Positions 1 to 7,330 of a stretch of DNA of 64,000 nt are shown in pieces. Origin of the DNA: Alphaproteobacteria bacterium 33-17 (GTDB lineage: Bacteria; Pseudomonadota; Alphaproteobacteria; Rickettsiales; 33-17). Below the pieces are notes generated by a model. That model saw only the letters and a program-made list of their open reading frames with translations, did not search any database and was not told where the DNA came from. Made by a program: the position numbers and the translations under genes. Position 1 is the first letter of the stretch, and every line of letters begins with the position of its first letter. The stretch lies in the NCBI GenBank assembly GCA_001897445.1, contig MKSX01000021.1, positions 1-64,000 of the forward strand, read 5' to 3'.

Positions 1-2130
1 TAGCTTATCTAATCTTTCCTGCTTATCCTTTTGAGATTCTGAAAAAATTGGCTTTGTAGCACCAGCTTTAAGAAGAAGCTTGATAGTCTCATCGTTTGAC
101 TCAGTTGATTCTAATGCTCTGAATAAAGCTGACTTTTTATTTGTATCTTGAGAATTTACATATTCAGTTTTATTGTTGCATTTATCAATTGTCATATTTA
201 TTACAATAGGGTTGATTTGTGCGCTGTTCACCAAATTAAACTGATATATCGGATTATTTTCATCTTTTTCCAATAAAACTTCGATGACCTTGGTATGACC
301 CTTTGTTGCAGCAATGTGCAAAGCATTACTTCCATGATAATCAAATGTTCCAATTTGAGCATTTTGAGTCATTAGGTTTCTAACAATGTCTGAATGATTT
401 TGATCTGCTGCTAATATTAAAGCGGCACTTTTTACATTCTGTTCAATATGTTCTGCAGGGATTATTTGCATCATATCCCAATTACCAGCACTGGCAGCCT
501 GCGTATATAATGCTCGATATCCATTGGGAGTTAATGACATTACTTCCAATAGTTTTGTAAATGCCTTTTTGTTTCCAACTGATACGGCAAACTCGATAAG
601 TAACTTACCGTTATACCTATTGTACAGATCATCTACAATATAGTGATTGTTTTCTAGATGTTTTTCTACGCAATCAAATGCATCTGTAAGATCAGATCCA
701 GCAAAATCTTGATCTTCTAAAAGCTTTTTTAAATCTTCTAATGCTTTATCGTCAGACTTGGCAGGATGAATAACAGGTTGTAGTGCAGGATTTTGCTCTG
801 CTTTGACTTCCGCAAGTGCTACTAATTTATTTTTTTGGTCTTGAGTGAGTCCTTCTACCTTATTAATATCCGGCATTTCTGCACCAGCTCTAAGAAGCGT
901 TTTTATTACTTCGTCAGTTTCATTATCTGAAGTTAGTGCCATTAATAACGCTGATTGACCAGAGCTATTTTTCAGATTAATAAAATCTTTTTTACTCTCT
1001 GAAATTACCTCTCTTGTATCTCCCAATGAAATAAGTGCAGCAGTTTTAAACTTATAGAAATCATCTGTTTCATTTCCTTCTAAAAGCACTTTTACTACAT
1101 CGTTGCTACCATATTTTGCTGCAATGTGTAATGGTGTGTTGCCATAGCCATTTAAATTATTTCCTGTAGCACCATTTTGCATCAAATATCTTATAGAATC
1201 TAATTGACCTTCATGAACTGCATCACTTAATGCATAATTCATTGAAGAGGAATATAATGGATTCTTAGAAATGTAATTTAATATATTAATCTGACCATAT
1301 TTAGCAGCAACACGGCACAAGGCAGTATATTCAACGTTTTGCTTTTTTTCTAAAACTTTTAATGCTTCTAAATTTCCTTTCGCAGCAGCATATTCAATAG
1401 GAGTCAAAGCATCTTTTCCAATGCAATTTAAAACTTTTAAATCGCCAGATAATAACTTAGTTAATGCAGCTAAGTCATTCTTATCAATAGCTTCAAAAAT
1501 GGGTTTATTGTCAACGGGATTTAATGCATCAATCAGATCCTGTTTTTTTAGTTCTTTTGCAATTTGGATTGCAGTTTTTCCATCTCTATTTTGTATATCT
1601 AATTTTGCCCCAGCTTTTACCAGTTCTTTAATACATTCAACTGATTCGTTTTCAACAGCATAATGTAAAGCTGTTAAAGATTTATCATCTTTTATATTAA
1701 CATCAACACCCAACTCTATAAGCTTTTGAATTACCTCTAAATTATACTCCCACTGAGTTGCAATATGCAAAGCTGTTCGACCATCGCTAGTAAGCATACT
1801 AATGATATCTTTTTTTCCATCTAAGCATTCTAAATTTTCTACGTCATTTGTCATAGTCACATAATGAACAATTCCGCTACCATTATGTTTTACATCAAGT
1901 TTTACACCAGGAGTATTTATTAAAATCCTTACAATATCCCATTGTAAATAAATAGTAGCAAATAAAAGCAGATTTTTTCCATCAGCATCTTTTAAATCGT
2001 TAATATCTTCAACATTGATTTCTTTTTTTTCAAGATATGACTTTATTTCATTAAAACCATCATTTATATCTTGCTTGCTACCGCCTACAGATTGCAATTT
2101 TAATAAATTTTCTAATTTTTGTTTAGCCAT
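1..2130 (-). CDS. Large ankyrin-repeat protein, 3' end outside window
   Basis: The minus frame from the ATG at 2128-2130 is open to the window edge, giving the first 710 residues of a longer protein. I read many ankyrin repeats of the form GxTALHxAxxxGxxxxVxxLLxxGAxxN, for example TALHIATQWEYNLEVIQKLI, TALHYAVENESVECIKELVK, TPLHIAAKYGSNDVVKVLLE and ALHIAATKGHTKVIEVLLEK. The repeats lie in two blocks separated by a helical, non-repeat stretch at about residues 445-490. I see no signal peptide or membrane segment in the visible part. Ankyrin proteins bind other proteins and in intracellular bacteria are often secreted effectors; that role is inferred here. The gene is alone on its strand, 118 bases from the next gene. 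Confidence 0.85.
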   Translation of the reverse strand, partial: MAKQKLENLLKLQSVGGSKQDINDGFNEIKSYLEKKEINVEDINDLKDADGKNLLLFATIYLQWDIVRILINTPGVKLDVKHNGSGIVHYVTMTNDVENLECLDGKKDIISMLTSDGRTALHIATQWEYNLEVIQKLIELGVDVNIKDDKSLTALHYAVENESVECIKELVKAGAKLDIQNRDGKTAIQIAKELKKQDLIDALNPVDNKPIFEAIDKNDLAALTKLLSGDLKVLNCIGKDALTPIEYAAAKGNLEALKVLEKKQNVEYTALCRVAAKYGQINILNYISKNPLYSSSMNYALSDAVHEGQLDSIRYLMQNGATGNNLNGYGNTPLHIAAKYGSNDVVKVLLEGNETDDFYKFKTAALISLGDTREVISESKKDFINLKNSSGQSALLMALTSDNETDEVIKTLLRAGAEMPDINKVEGLTQDQKNKLVALAEVKAEQNPALQPVIHPAKSDDKALEDLKKLLEDQDFAGSDLTDAFDCVEKHLENNHYIVDDLYNRYNGKLLIEFAVSVGNKKAFTKLLEVMSLTPNGYRALYTQAASAGNWDMMQIIPAEHIEQNVKSAALILAADQNHSDIVRNLMTQNAQIGTFDYHGSNALHIAATKGHTKVIEVLLEKDENNPIYQFNLVNSAQINPIVINMTIDKCNNKTEYVNSQDTNKKSALFRALESTESNDETIKLLLKAGATKPIFSESQKDKQERLDKL

Positions 2131-2248
2131 AACATTTATACCTTATTTTAAAAATTTGCATAATTATAATGTAAAAATCGCAAAATGTCAATAAATAATT
2201 AGTATTTTGTTAATAATTAAGCTAAGGAAATATAGTTTTTATTGATAT

Positions 2249-2773
2249 TTAACTATTGATTCTTATAGAAAAATACTCTTCTACGTGAATTCTATAGTTT
2301 TCAGCTGATATCGCGAAATATTCCATCTCTTGCTCAGTTAAATTTCGCATGAACTTTGCTGGGTTACCTGCCCAAAGCTCACCCGTTTTAACAACTTTAC
2401 CAGGGGTAAGGACTGCGCCTGCTGCTAACATGCCTTTAGTTTCGATTTTGGCGTTATCTAAAATTACCGATCCCATACCTACAAAGCCATAATCTTCCAC
2501 TATGCAGCCATGAAGCAGGGCTTTGTGACCGATTGTTACATATGATCCTATAATGGTTTTGGCTTTGCGGCGGGTTACGTGTATTACAGATCCATCCTGA
2601 ACATTAGTAAAATCACCTATTGTAATAGGTTCAACATCGCCACGAATAACAGTGTTAAACCAGATTCCACACTGTTTGCCAATGGTGACGTCGCCTATTA
2701 TATGGCAGCCAGGGGCTATAAAAGATGAGGGGTCAATTTTGGGGTGGATACCTTTATATGGTATTATCGACAT
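2249..2773 (-). CDS. Gamma-carbonic anhydrase-like left-handed beta-helix protein
   Basis: This 174-residue protein is built from hexapeptide repeats (IGDVTIG, VIRGDVEPITIGDFTNVQDG, VTIGHKALLHGC) typical of the YrdA/PaaY/CaiE group. Three histidines, H65, H83 and H88, fall where this family binds its metal, and the R44-GD segment is conserved. Length matches the family. Family members range from carbonic anhydrases to thioesterase-like proteins, so the substrate is uncertain. The start overlaps the end of a 56-codon frame upstream, which suggests translational coupling to the mgtE transcript. It is the last gene of that minus-strand group. Confidence 0.85.
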   Translation of the reverse strand: MSIIPYKGIHPKIDPSSFIAPGCHIIGDVTIGKQCGIWFNTVIRGDVEPITIGDFTNVQDGSVIHVTRRKAKTIIGSYVTIGHKALLHGCIVEDYGFVGMGSVILDNAKIETKGMLAAGAVLTPGKVVKTGELWAGNPAKFMRNLTEQEMEYFAISAENYRIHVEEYFSIRINS

Positions 2774-2924
2774 GCTTAGACCTGTGGAAAAGTCTTAAAA
2801 ACTTTTTAATTATGCTTAAAAACCCTGTTTCAGGTTTTTTATAGTCATTGGCAACTTTACTGCAAAAATCACCGTTCGGTACAAAGAACCAGGGTTCAAT
2901 TATTTCCGGAATCAGCTTTTTCAT
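2754..2924 (-). CDS. Small unknown protein (56 aa)
   Basis: A short frame starts at the ATG at 2924 and ends at TAA 2754-2756, inside the start of the carbonic-anhydrase-like gene. The product begins MKKLIPEIIEPWFFVPNG and is basic toward the C-terminus (KKFLRLFHRSK). It overlaps the 49-residue gene before it by 29 bases and the gene after it by 20 bases. The close nesting on one transcript is the main support; I recognise no family. It may instead be non-coding spacer that happens to stay open. Confidence 0.4.
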   Translation of the reverse strand: MKKLIPEIIEPWFFVPNGDFCSKVANDYKKPETGFLSIIKKFLRLFHRSKHVDNTI

Positions 2925-3045
2925 CGTTATTCTTCTCTGTTTGTTTTCCTATAGGATTGTCTGCATCTTCCCCAGCTACCGCCTTTCTACGTGCGATATT
3001 TTGCTTAAGTCTTTCTGCTAATTTTTTTTCACGACTATCCTTCAT
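2896..3045 (-). CDS. Small basic protein (49 aa)
   Basis: This frame begins 11 bases after the mgtE stop codon and encodes MKDSREKKLAERLKQNIAR followed by RKAVAGEDADNP and a polar Lys/Asp/Asn tail. The pattern of an N-terminal KxxRLAExLKxNIxRRK helix resembles small basic proteins that I recall in many alphaproteobacteria, but the match is from memory and the function is unknown. No strong ribosome binding site is visible, so translation may be coupled to mgtE. Confidence 0.5.
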   Translation of the reverse strand: MKDSREKKLAERLKQNIARRKAVAGEDADNPIGKQTEKNNDEKADSGNN

Positions 3046-3056
3046 GGCAACAGATG

Positions 3057-4436
3057 CTAACTCAAAAGAAATATTTTCGCAAGAATTAAAAATGATAAAA
3101 ATCCAAAACTATCTGTAACAGCTGTTAAAAATATTCCAGAACAAACTGCTGGATCAACTTTAATTTTATTAAGGATTATAGGAATGCTTGAGCCCATAAG
3201 TCCAGCTGTAAAAAAGTTTGTAACAATAGCTGCGGCAAATATAAGGCTAACTTCATAATCGCGATATAACAGATATATTGCAACACCAGCAAGGATTGAT
3301 ATAAAGAAGCTAGATGTTAGAGATGTCATAATCTCTTTTCTGATGATTCTTGGTGTATCATTTGTAAGAGCATCTTTAAGAGCAATAGCACGTACTACGA
3401 TGGTCATGGTTTGTGTACCTGCATTTCCGCCCATAGATGCGACCATTGGCATTATAGATGCAAGTATTACCATTTTTTCAATTTCATCGCTAAAATGTGA
3501 AATAACATGTGATGAAATAAAAGCAGTCATCATGTTAACCACCAGCCATGGCAGGCGTTTTTTTGCAGAATCAATAAAGCTAAAGTGTAAGTCGGTCTGG
3601 CTAATACCACCGAGTTTAAAAAGGTCTTCTTCAGTTTCCTCTACGGCTACTTCGATAATATCGTTAACCGATATTGTTCCGATAATTCGCCCAAAGTTGT
3701 TAACAACAGGTGCGGTTTTAATATCGTACTGCTTAAAGATAAAAGCTACTTCCCCTAGATCAAGCTGAGCATTAACCGTAATAAGTTCATGATCTGTAAT
3801 TCCACGAATAATTTGGTGAGCAGGGGATGAAATGAGCTTACTTATATTTACAGATCCTACAGGTTTATGTTTAAGATCAAGTACAAATATATCATAGAAA
3901 ATTTCATCAGATGACTTGTTTTTTCTGAGGTAATCAATTGTTTGGCTAACTGTCCAGTAGTCCATCACAGCAATTTTAGAAGGGTGCATTATCCTTCCTG
4001 CGCTGTTTTCAGGATAAGCTAATCTTTCATTAATTTGATTGCTAGTAGTGTCAGGTAAGGTAGATAAAATATTTTTCTGAGTTTCTTTATCAAGATTTTC
4101 AATAATATAAACCGCATCCTCAATATCCATCTCATGGATAAGCTGAGAAGTTTTATCAACGCCAATTTGTTCAATAACGCTATTACGCACGTGATTATCA
4201 ATATTGACTAAAATATCACCAAATAGATCATCACCTAAAATTTCAATAATTTCTTTGCGGGCATCGCGGTTAGAGATGGTGATATAATCAGCGATATCAG
4301 CGCTATATAGGCTTAAGATTAAAGATTTGAATTCGGTATTATTTTGCTCGGCCAGAAAGTCATCTAGCTTGTGTTGTATGTGACTAGTAAGGCCGTAGCC
4401 CCCAGTTTGAGCAGCGAAGTCGGTTACCACAGTCAA
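3057..4436 (-). CDS. mgtE: Magnesium transporter MgtE
   Basis: The 459-residue product is a magnesium channel/transporter of the inner membrane. An N-terminal helical superhelix (about 20-130; ENLDKETQKNILSTLPD) is followed by a pair of CBS domains (about 135-260; the second contains ITVNAQLDLGEVAFIFKQYD and IIGTISVNDIIEV) and five hydrophobic segments from about residue 285. The signature region PMVASMGGNAGTQT and the final TAVTDSFGFLSFLILA helix are typical of the pore. In this family the cytosolic domains sense magnesium and gate the pore. There are only 24 bases between its start and the tRNA-Leu gene upstream, leaving no room for a magnesium riboswitch or an own promoter. Confidence 0.95.
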   Translation of the reverse strand: MTVVTDFAAQTGGYGLTSHIQHKLDDFLAEQNNTEFKSLILSLYSADIADYITISNRDARKEIIEILGDDLFGDILVNIDNHVRNSVIEQIGVDKTSQLIHEMDIEDAVYIIENLDKETQKNILSTLPDTTSNQINERLAYPENSAGRIMHPSKIAVMDYWTVSQTIDYLRKNKSSDEIFYDIFVLDLKHKPVGSVNISKLISSPAHQIIRGITDHELITVNAQLDLGEVAFIFKQYDIKTAPVVNNFGRIIGTISVNDIIEVAVEETEEDLFKLGGISQTDLHFSFIDSAKKRLPWLVVNMMTAFISSHVISHFSDEIEKMVILASIMPMVASMGGNAGTQTMTIVVRAIALKDALTNDTPRIIRKEIMTSLTSSFFISILAGVAIYLLYRDYEVSLIFAAAIVTNFFTAGLMGSSIPIILNKIKVDPAVCSGIFLTAVTDSFGFLSFLILAKIFLLS

Positions 4437-4460
4437 ACCTCAATAAACAATAATTAAAAA

Positions 4461-4545
4461 TGGTGCGGTCGAGAAGACTCGAACTTCCACTCCGTGAAGA
4501 ACAGCGACCTCAACGCTGCGCGTCTACCAATTCCGCCACGACCGC
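4461..4545 (-). tRNA. tRNA-Leu (anticodon GAG), CCA encoded
   Basis: On the minus strand the acceptor GCGGTCG pairs with CGACCGC and is followed by A-CCA. The D arm contains GGAATTGGTAGACGC. The anticodon stem CAGCG/CGCTG encloses the loop TTGAGGT, giving anticodon GAG. A variable arm and a T loop GTTCGAGTC follow. The long variable arm and the 85-base length fit a class II leucine tRNA. Confidence 0.95.
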
Positions 4546-4561
4546 AAATTAATAAATTAAT

Positions 4562-4590
4562 ATAATAGAAATGATTTGACTATTACACAA
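4562..4590 (-). promoter_or_regulatory. Candidate promoter of tRNA-Leu and mgtE
   Basis: On the minus strand TTGTGT (4585-4590) and TATTAT (4562-4567) are separated by 17 bases. The -10 element ends 16 bases before the mature tRNA 5' end. The -10 matches consensus at 5 of 6 positions and the -35 is weak. Confidence 0.4.
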
Positions 4591-4603
4591 GCAAATTTAT
4601 ACA
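4576..4603 (+). promoter_or_regulatory. Candidate promoter of the lipB operon
   Basis: TTGACT at 4576-4581 and TATACA at 4598-4603 are spaced by 16 bases, 61 bases before the lipB start. The element overlaps the candidate tRNA-Leu promoter on the other strand, so the two could compete. Confidence 0.4.
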
Positions 4604-4663
4604 TGTTATCTATAGTAACTCATAAAAATAATCAAGGGAAAAATTTAGCGGGACTATAAAAAA

Positions 4664-5317
4664 ATGAATATTGAGTGGAAAAAAGAAGAAAAACCCTTAA
4701 ATTATAAGCTTGCTTTACATAAAATGACCGAAATTGCAGCTAAAGTTGCCCAAAACCAAGAAAATGAAAAAATTTGGCTTTTAGAGCATGAAGATGTGTA
4801 TACTATGGGTACAAGTAGTAAGCCTCATGATCTGCTTAATCAAAATATTCCTGTAGAAATTACATCACGTGGCGGGCAGATAACTTATCATGGAATTGGT
4901 CAGCGTATTGTATATCCTATTATTAATATACGAAAACATATGGAAAACATAGACATTCGTAAATATGTTCAGGCTGTTGAAAACTGGGTTATACGTACAC
5001 TCCAAGAATTTGGCATTATTGGCGAAATTAAAGAAGGTAGGGTGGGCGTGTGGGTGTCTACTCCAAACAGGTATTTCCCACATTTTGAAGCAAAAATAGC
5101 AGCTATCGGTATAAGGGTGTCTAAAGGGGTGGCATATCATGGATTTGCTGTAAACATAAATCCAGATCTTTCTAAATTTAAAAACATTGTTCCTTGTGGT
5201 CTGCCTGATTATGGCGTAACTTCCTTCAAAGATTTAGGTGTTAATATTACCATGCAGGATTTTGATGAAGCTTTATATAAGCATTATAACCAATTTTTAA
5301 AGGATATATCTTTATGA
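4664..5317 (+). CDS. lipB: Octanoyltransferase LipB
   Basis: LipB moves the octanoyl group from octanoyl-acyl carrier protein to lipoyl domains of 2-oxoacid dehydrogenases, the first step of endogenous lipoate synthesis. The 217-residue protein has the signature RGGQITYHGIGQ (69-80) and the catalytic pair K144 (FEAKIAAIGI) and C178 (NIVPCGL). Length is normal. The stop codon overlaps the start of the photolyase gene by four bases (ATGA), so the two are probably co-translated. Confidence 0.95.
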   Translation: MNIEWKKEEKPLNYKLALHKMTEIAAKVAQNQENEKIWLLEHEDVYTMGTSSKPHDLLNQNIPVEITSRGGQITYHGIGQRIVYPIINIRKHMENIDIRKYVQAVENWVIRTLQEFGIIGEIKEGRVGVWVSTPNRYFPHFEAKIAAIGIRVSKGVAYHGFAVNINPDLSKFKNIVPCGLPDYGVTSFKDLGVNITMQDFDEALYKHYNQFLKDISL

Positions 5318-6825
5318 GCAATCTTATATTAATTCTGGTTGATCAGCTGAGCCATAATATTAGCTCACTAAATAATATCCAAAAAGATGATATTATCTTA
5401 ATTATGGAAACTATGCAGGAAGCTACATACGTTAAACATCATAAAAAGAAGCTGGTGTTTACTTTTGCAGCGATGCGACATTTTGCAGAAGAGTTACGGA
5501 ATAAAGGGCTTAATGTTGAGTATATTGAGCTGGAAGATGCAAAAAATAAGCAGTCATATGCAAATAATCTAGAAAGAGTTGATTTTACCAAGTTTGATAA
5601 ACTTATTATAACACATCCAGGCGAGTACAGAATTTTAGAAGAAATTGAATCTTTAAAAGATAAAATTACTATTGAAATCAGGGAAGATGACAGGTTTTTA
5701 TGCAGCATAGATGAGTTTAAAAAATGGTCTAAGGGTAAAAAGTCGCTTAGAATGGAATATTTTTACCGTGAAATGCGTAATAAACATAATGTTCTTATGA
5801 ATCAAGATAAACCGCTTTTAGATAAATGGAACTTTGATGCAGAAAATCGTAATAAATATGATGGTAAGGTAAAAATACCTGAGCTTCCAAGATTTGAAAT
5901 AACTGATATCACTAAAAAAGTTATTAAAATGGTTGAAAAAAACTTTGCCAATCACTTTGGTGAGATTGAGTCATTTTACCCAGCGGTTACGCGAAAAGAT
6001 GCATTAAAAGCGTTAAACTATTTTATCAAAACTTCTCTTAAATACTTTGGTGATTATCAGGACGCTATGCTAAATGGCGAAGCATTCCTTTTTCATTCAG
6101 TTTTGTCACCTTATATCAATATCGGGCTATTGGATCCTTTGGAGGTTATAAAAGCAGCAGAAGAGGGATATTATCAAAAAAACTTGCCGATAAATGCGGT
6201 AGAGGGGTTTATAAGGCAAATTCTTGGCTGGCGTGAGTTTATGCGCGGCATTTACTGGTCAAAAATGCCAGAGTATGCAAATACCAATTATTTTAAAGCA
6301 AAAGCGAATTTGCCACAGTTTTACTGGGATGGAAAGACAGATATGAACTGTGTAAGTAAGGCAGTCGATTTTACTGTAAGATATGCATATTCCCATCATA
6401 TTCAAAGGCTTATGGTTACGGGCAATCTTGCTTTAATTATGGGGCTTGAGCCTAAGCAAGTTGAGGAGTGGTATTTGCTTGTTTATTTAGATGCTTACGA
6501 GTGGGTAGAGCTACCTAACACCCATGGCATGTCGCTGTTTGCCGATGGGGGATTTTTAGGGTCTAAACCATATGCAGCAAGCGGAAATTATATAAATAAA
6601 ATGTCAGATTTTTGCGGGAACTGTAAATATAATGTAAAAGAAAATGATACTGAAAATGCCTGCCCATTTAATTATTTATACTGGAATTTTATGGATAGGA
6701 ATAAAGATAAACTTTCTAATAATCAAAGGCTTACTTATGTGTATTCTACGCTTTCAAAGTTCTCAGATGAAAAGCTTGCAAAAATTAATAAATTAGCCTT
6801 AAATTTCATTAAAAATCATACATAA
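5314..6825 (+). CDS. Iron-sulfur photolyase/cryptochrome (FeS-BCP, PhrB-like)
   Basis: The 503-residue protein matches the deoxyribodipyrimidine photolyase-related family, which binds FAD, a lumazine-type antenna and a [4Fe-4S] cluster and in Agrobacterium repairs (6-4) DNA photoproducts. An N-terminal Rossmann-like antenna domain (LILILVDQLSHNISSLNN) is followed by the helical FAD domain, including EGFIRQILGWREFMRG and THGMSLFADGG. Four cysteines, C346, C434, C437 and C450, fit the cluster ligands known for this family. The start overlaps lipB by four bases. Repair versus signalling cannot be told from sequence. The presence of a light-dependent enzyme suggests some life outside dark host cells or in a transparent host. 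Confidence 0.9.
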   Translation: MSNLILILVDQLSHNISSLNNIQKDDIILIMETMQEATYVKHHKKKLVFTFAAMRHFAEELRNKGLNVEYIELEDAKNKQSYANNLERVDFTKFDKLIITHPGEYRILEEIESLKDKITIEIREDDRFLCSIDEFKKWSKGKKSLRMEYFYREMRNKHNVLMNQDKPLLDKWNFDAENRNKYDGKVKIPELPRFEITDITKKVIKMVEKNFANHFGEIESFYPAVTRKDALKALNYFIKTSLKYFGDYQDAMLNGEAFLFHSVLSPYINIGLLDPLEVIKAAEEGYYQKNLPINAVEGFIRQILGWREFMRGIYWSKMPEYANTNYFKAKANLPQFYWDGKTDMNCVSKAVDFTVRYAYSHHIQRLMVTGNLALIMGLEPKQVEEWYLLVYLDAYEWVELPNTHGMSLFADGGFLGSKPYAASGNYINKMSDFCGNCKYNVKENDTENACPFNYLYWNFMDRNKDKLSNNQRLTYVYSTLSKFSDEKLAKINKLALNFIKNHT

Positions 6826-6836
6826 ATGAGGGTATC

Positions 6837-7208
6837 ATGGTAGCATCTTCACGACTAAAAAAATATACTGTAAATGTAAAAGCAGGCAAGCATAATATAA
6901 TCTCAGATGTACCTGAAGAAAAATATAGTGGTCTTGATCTGGGTATGACTCCGCATGACTTAATTGAAGCAGCACTGGCGGCATGTACAACAATTACGCT
7001 TCAAATGTATGCCGATCGCAAAAGCATTCCACTAGAATCTGCAAATGTTGAAGTTAAAATTACTGATGAATCAAAAGATGTTATTGAAATTAAAAGAAAT
7101 ATTGAGCTGATTGGTAATCTTACAGACGAACAAAAGCAGAGTTTACTTACTGTTGCAGATAAATGCCCAATTCATAAGATTCTTAGTAAACCTGCTACCA
7201 TTTTGTAA
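6837..7208 (+). CDS. OsmC-family peroxide-reducing protein
   Basis: The 123-residue product has the OsmC/Ohr-family pattern, with C50 in EAALAACTTITLQMYA and C110 in DKCPIHKIL, the two cysteines that reduce organic peroxides in characterised members. The GMTPHDLIEAALA segment is typical. It lies 11 bases after the photolyase gene and is probably the last gene of that operon, which would group oxidative-damage defence with photorepair. Length is at the short end for the family. Confidence 0.85.
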   Translation: MVASSRLKKYTVNVKAGKHNIISDVPEEKYSGLDLGMTPHDLIEAALAACTTITLQMYADRKSIPLESANVEVKITDESKDVIEIKRNIELIGNLTDEQKQSLLTVADKCPIHKILSKPATIL

Positions 7209-7263
7209 GACGCTGATTTAAATATAAATTTTTAATTAGTTAGGCAATTTTTATTAATTAAGA

Positions 7264-7292
7264 TTGGTAAAAATACATTATTATGATATAAT
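7264..7292 (+). promoter_or_regulatory. Candidate promoter of the giant repeat protein gene
   Basis: TTGGTA (7264-7269) and a perfect TATAAT (7287-7292) are spaced by 17 bases, with a TG two bases before the -10 (extended -10). The gene starts 39 bases downstream. Confidence 0.5.
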
Positions 7293-7330
7293 TTAATAAA
7301 TTTATTTTAATTATTAAGCGGTAATATATC

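Noticed and set aside
4437-4460. Magnesium (M-box) riboswitch upstream of mgtE
   Set aside because: The space before mgtE is only 24 bases and is followed by a tRNA gene.
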